A DNA stretch of 64,000 nt, taken from Lycorma delicatula. Its lineage: Eukaryota > Arthropoda > Insecta > Hemiptera > Fulgoridae. The translations under genes were made by a program, and so were the position numbers. Every line of letters begins with the position of its first letter. Position 1 is the first letter of the stretch. A model generated the notes under the pieces. It was not told where the DNA came from and did not search any database. It saw only the letters and a list, made by a program, of their open reading frames with translations. The stretch is taken from contig NC_134464.1 of assembly GCF_047948215.1 (NCBI RefSeq), positions 32,549,020-32,613,019 on the forward strand, read 5' to 3'. Positions 62,057-64,000 of the stretch are shown here, piece after piece.

Positions 62057-63080
62057 TACATGAGTTATGTCACAGTTTTTTTATTTTTAATATTCCTGTA
62101 AATTTAATTTTTTAAACCAAAGCTACATTTTCTCAAAAATTACTGCAACTAAGAAGGTGAACTTATTACACAGCATGTAGAACATCTTGGTGTCATCTAC
62201 ATCTAGGACATCTACTGAGATTTTTATAGCATTGCAGAAAAAAATATGTGCAGAAAAAAATGACAAAAAAGTAATATTCCCCAAAAACTGATAAAAAAGT
62301 GAAAAAACAATTCTCAAAAATAAGTTAGAGATCTTTCAATAAAAAAAACTCAGTAAGCATAACTAAATACCTTATATTCTGTGTAAATATTTCATCTTCC
62401 TAGCTGCTTTTTTTCAAAAAGTGTACCTAACTTTACCAAACTTTAATTGGTGATATACATGGTATGAGCTCCCCTTGACCAATTAACAATGTTTAGTAGT
62501 CAAAACATGAACATATACACTAAATTAAATAATTACCAAATCAAATATTGGCAAATCTAGAAGTATTGTAGAAAATATCAGTTTAAAAACACCAATTTGT
62601 ATAAGCTTTTGAAACAATAAATTTTGTAAATACAGTGTTTATAATAACTTAAAATTCTTTTCACTTGCTCTTTTGACCATCTTCAGTACCTGAAAATGGT
62701 TACAAAAGCATCCAAAAACACTTAAAAATGTTTTATTAAAAAATCAGAATTACTAAACTTTTTTTGGTTTTTTCGTTCCAATAGTCTACAGTTTTAAATA
62801 ATGACATTTATAACTTTCTTTATGTAAGAAAATAACTGTACAGTGACAATGATTTTTTTTCAGACAGTTATGAACTGTTTGGAGTTCTTGTAATTTAGGC
62901 ATTCTATATGCAATAAGCCTGGAAATGATTGGGATAGGAAGACTTAAGTATTTAATTAATGTTCATGTTTGAATTATGAATCAATAAGTATTTATACTTA
63001 AGGACAATATATTTTTCCCCATACGAAGAATGATAATGTCTATTTCACATAATACTGTGAGATCTATATTTATAACAAAC

Positions 63081-63619
63081 CTGGGTTGTTGAGTCTCTTC
63101 TAGTAGCTACTAGTGGATGTTGAGAACTTGTAATCGGCGGCTGCTGTGGAGTAGAAGGGGTTGTGGCAGTGGTCGTAGTCGTGGTTATAGTTGTGGTCGG
63201 TGGTATAGGTGCGGCGGTTGTTGTGGTAGGCGATGACGGTACAATACCAGATTTTGCGGTCGGAGTGGAAGGTGTTGCTACAGAGGGTGTCGTAGGTGCG
63301 ATAGGAGAAGTAGGTGGGGGTGTTACCGAGCTTGTAATTATAGTCGGTGGCGGTAGCGCCTGAGATGCTGTGTCAATCGATGGTAATAGTGTGGACGGCG
63401 GAATAGCAGGAGCGGAATCGGACGCAGTCGATGATGTCGATGGTCGCTGTTCATCTCGGTAATATTTTGGCGGTTCTGAACTTCCTGCTCTTGAATCACG
63501 TCGTCTGTGATTCCTGTGGTGATGGTGATGATGATGATGGTGATGATGAATTTTTGGCGGTGATGGAGTCGCTGCTGTTATTGAATCTCTTCGACCACTT
63601 TTAGCTGATTCACCTGAAC
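63081..63619 (-). CDS. Internal exon 1 of 3 visible: RRxS/Thr-Pro-rich protein
   Basis: The minus-strand acceptor is TTACTTAG|GTTCAG (AG at 63620-63621), with an alternative AG six bases in. The donor is ACCCAG|GTTTGT. The 539-base exon starts 2 bases into the reading (phase 1 in) and ends in phase 0, matching the exon at 45764-46071. It encodes about 179 residues: SGESAKSGRRDSI at the start, a ten-His run (HHHHHHHHHH, from CAT/CAC repeats at about 63513-63545), RNHRRRDSRAGSSEPP, then about 110 residues of Pro/Thr/Ser/Ala low complexity ending in TTTTTTATTPSTPQQPP, and finally LVATRRDSTTQ. Three RRDS motifs are present. The opposite strand is open for 66 codons (63163-63363) only because of the repeat composition. 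The gene must continue past 64000, since the exon begins mid-protein. Function unknown. Confidence 0.8.
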
Positions 63620-64000
63620 CTAAGTAAATTATAAAAAGAGTTTATTAACTACTTCAAATTAATGAAGAACAAATAATCATTTGTCTTTAATCAATAGAGT
63701 GAATACCTCCATTGTCTCGTTGATCATCGTTTGATAAAAAAATGAAAATACTGGAATTTGAACTACGTATTTTTGTGAAAAGATCGATTGAGCAAAATTA
63801 CATGATCAATCATTCAAATTAAATATTGATTATTATTAATTTTTGTATTATTTTTTGAATTTATTTAAAAATAAAATAATTTCATTATACTTTTCATAAA
63901 AAAGCAGGGCCTTTTTTTTAATAAACGATTTCTATTTCAATCACTTCGGCAAAAATATTTCCAAAAAACAGTGTCTAGTTAATATATAGTTCATCAATGA
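63620..64000 (-). other. Intron upstream of the first visible exon
   Basis: AT-rich sequence to the window edge. No further exon was seen. Confidence 0.6.

Larger units (their letters stand above)
46072..63080 (-). other. 17.0-kb intron of the RRxS-rich gene
   Basis: Inferred from compatible phase 0 junctions: the exon at 63081-63619 ends on a full CAG codon, and the exon at 45764-46071 starts on a full GTT codon. It contains a LINE tail, a SINE, a tandem array, two transposase-like relics and repeat R60. Stretches 46080-48930, 49055-50020, 50330-51170, 52280-53640, 55880-56580, 57090-60550 and 62060-63080 show AT-rich sequence with no supported feature. A 100-codon plus-strand frame at 59943-60245 is unexplained. 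Confidence 0.7.

Noticed and set aside
63163..63363. Plus-strand 66-codon Val/Gly-rich frame
   Set aside because: It is the reverse of the Thr/Pro-rich exon. Its composition follows from ACN/CCN repeats on the minus strand.

Overview
This is an AT-rich, intron-dominated eukaryotic window. It has no operons, no bacterial-type genes and no credible single-exon host gene. The transposon families, the tRNA-derived SINEs and the very long introns point to an insect. A hemipteran is my best guess from remembered repeat and transposase families, but that is inference and no search was run.

The only host gene I can support lies on the minus strand. Three exons (63081-63619, 45764-46071, 23861-24285, in transcript order) have good splice sites and compatible phases (0, then 2, leaving with phase 1). 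They join into about 424 residues of a Ser/Arg/Pro/Thr-rich, probably disordered protein carrying 13 R-R-x-S motifs. The introns between them are about 17.0 and 21.5 kb. The gene enters from beyond the right edge, and no downstream exon was found to the left of 23.86 kb. I could not name it.

Almost everything else is decayed mobile DNA. From left to right: a repeat copied again at 60.7 kb; a short element with terminal inverted repeats (1.4-2.05 kb); a Jockey-like LINE relic (6.9-7.8 kb); a Tc1/mariner-type element (7.87-10.18 kb) carrying a SINE and an inverted copy of its own 3' end; two copies of an unnamed repeat 'X' (12.54-13.21 and 22.12-22.5 kb), one split by a LINE 3' end with a clear target-site duplication; a minus-strand LINE (14.4-16.35 kb); further LINE tails at 16.6, 22.6-23.2, 25.0-26.4, 38.05, 38.65, 48.9 and 56.6 kb; an internally deleted mariner with intact ends (28.60-29.36 kb); a long-armed foldback element (29.94-30.52 kb); a piggyBac-type relic split by a full SINE with a 16-bp duplication (34.6-36.8 kb); more SINE copies at 24.4 and 50.0 kb; a degenerate tandem array (51.2-52.3 kb); a relic of a multi-copy transposon-like protein (53.65-55.2 kb); and a Mutator-like transposase relic (61.24-62.06 kb).

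No new enzymatic system was found. The points most worth a second look are the phosphosite-rich split gene, the nested self-inverted Tc1/mariner copy, the mix-and-match SINE modules, and the insertion histories that can be read from target-site duplications and an empty site.
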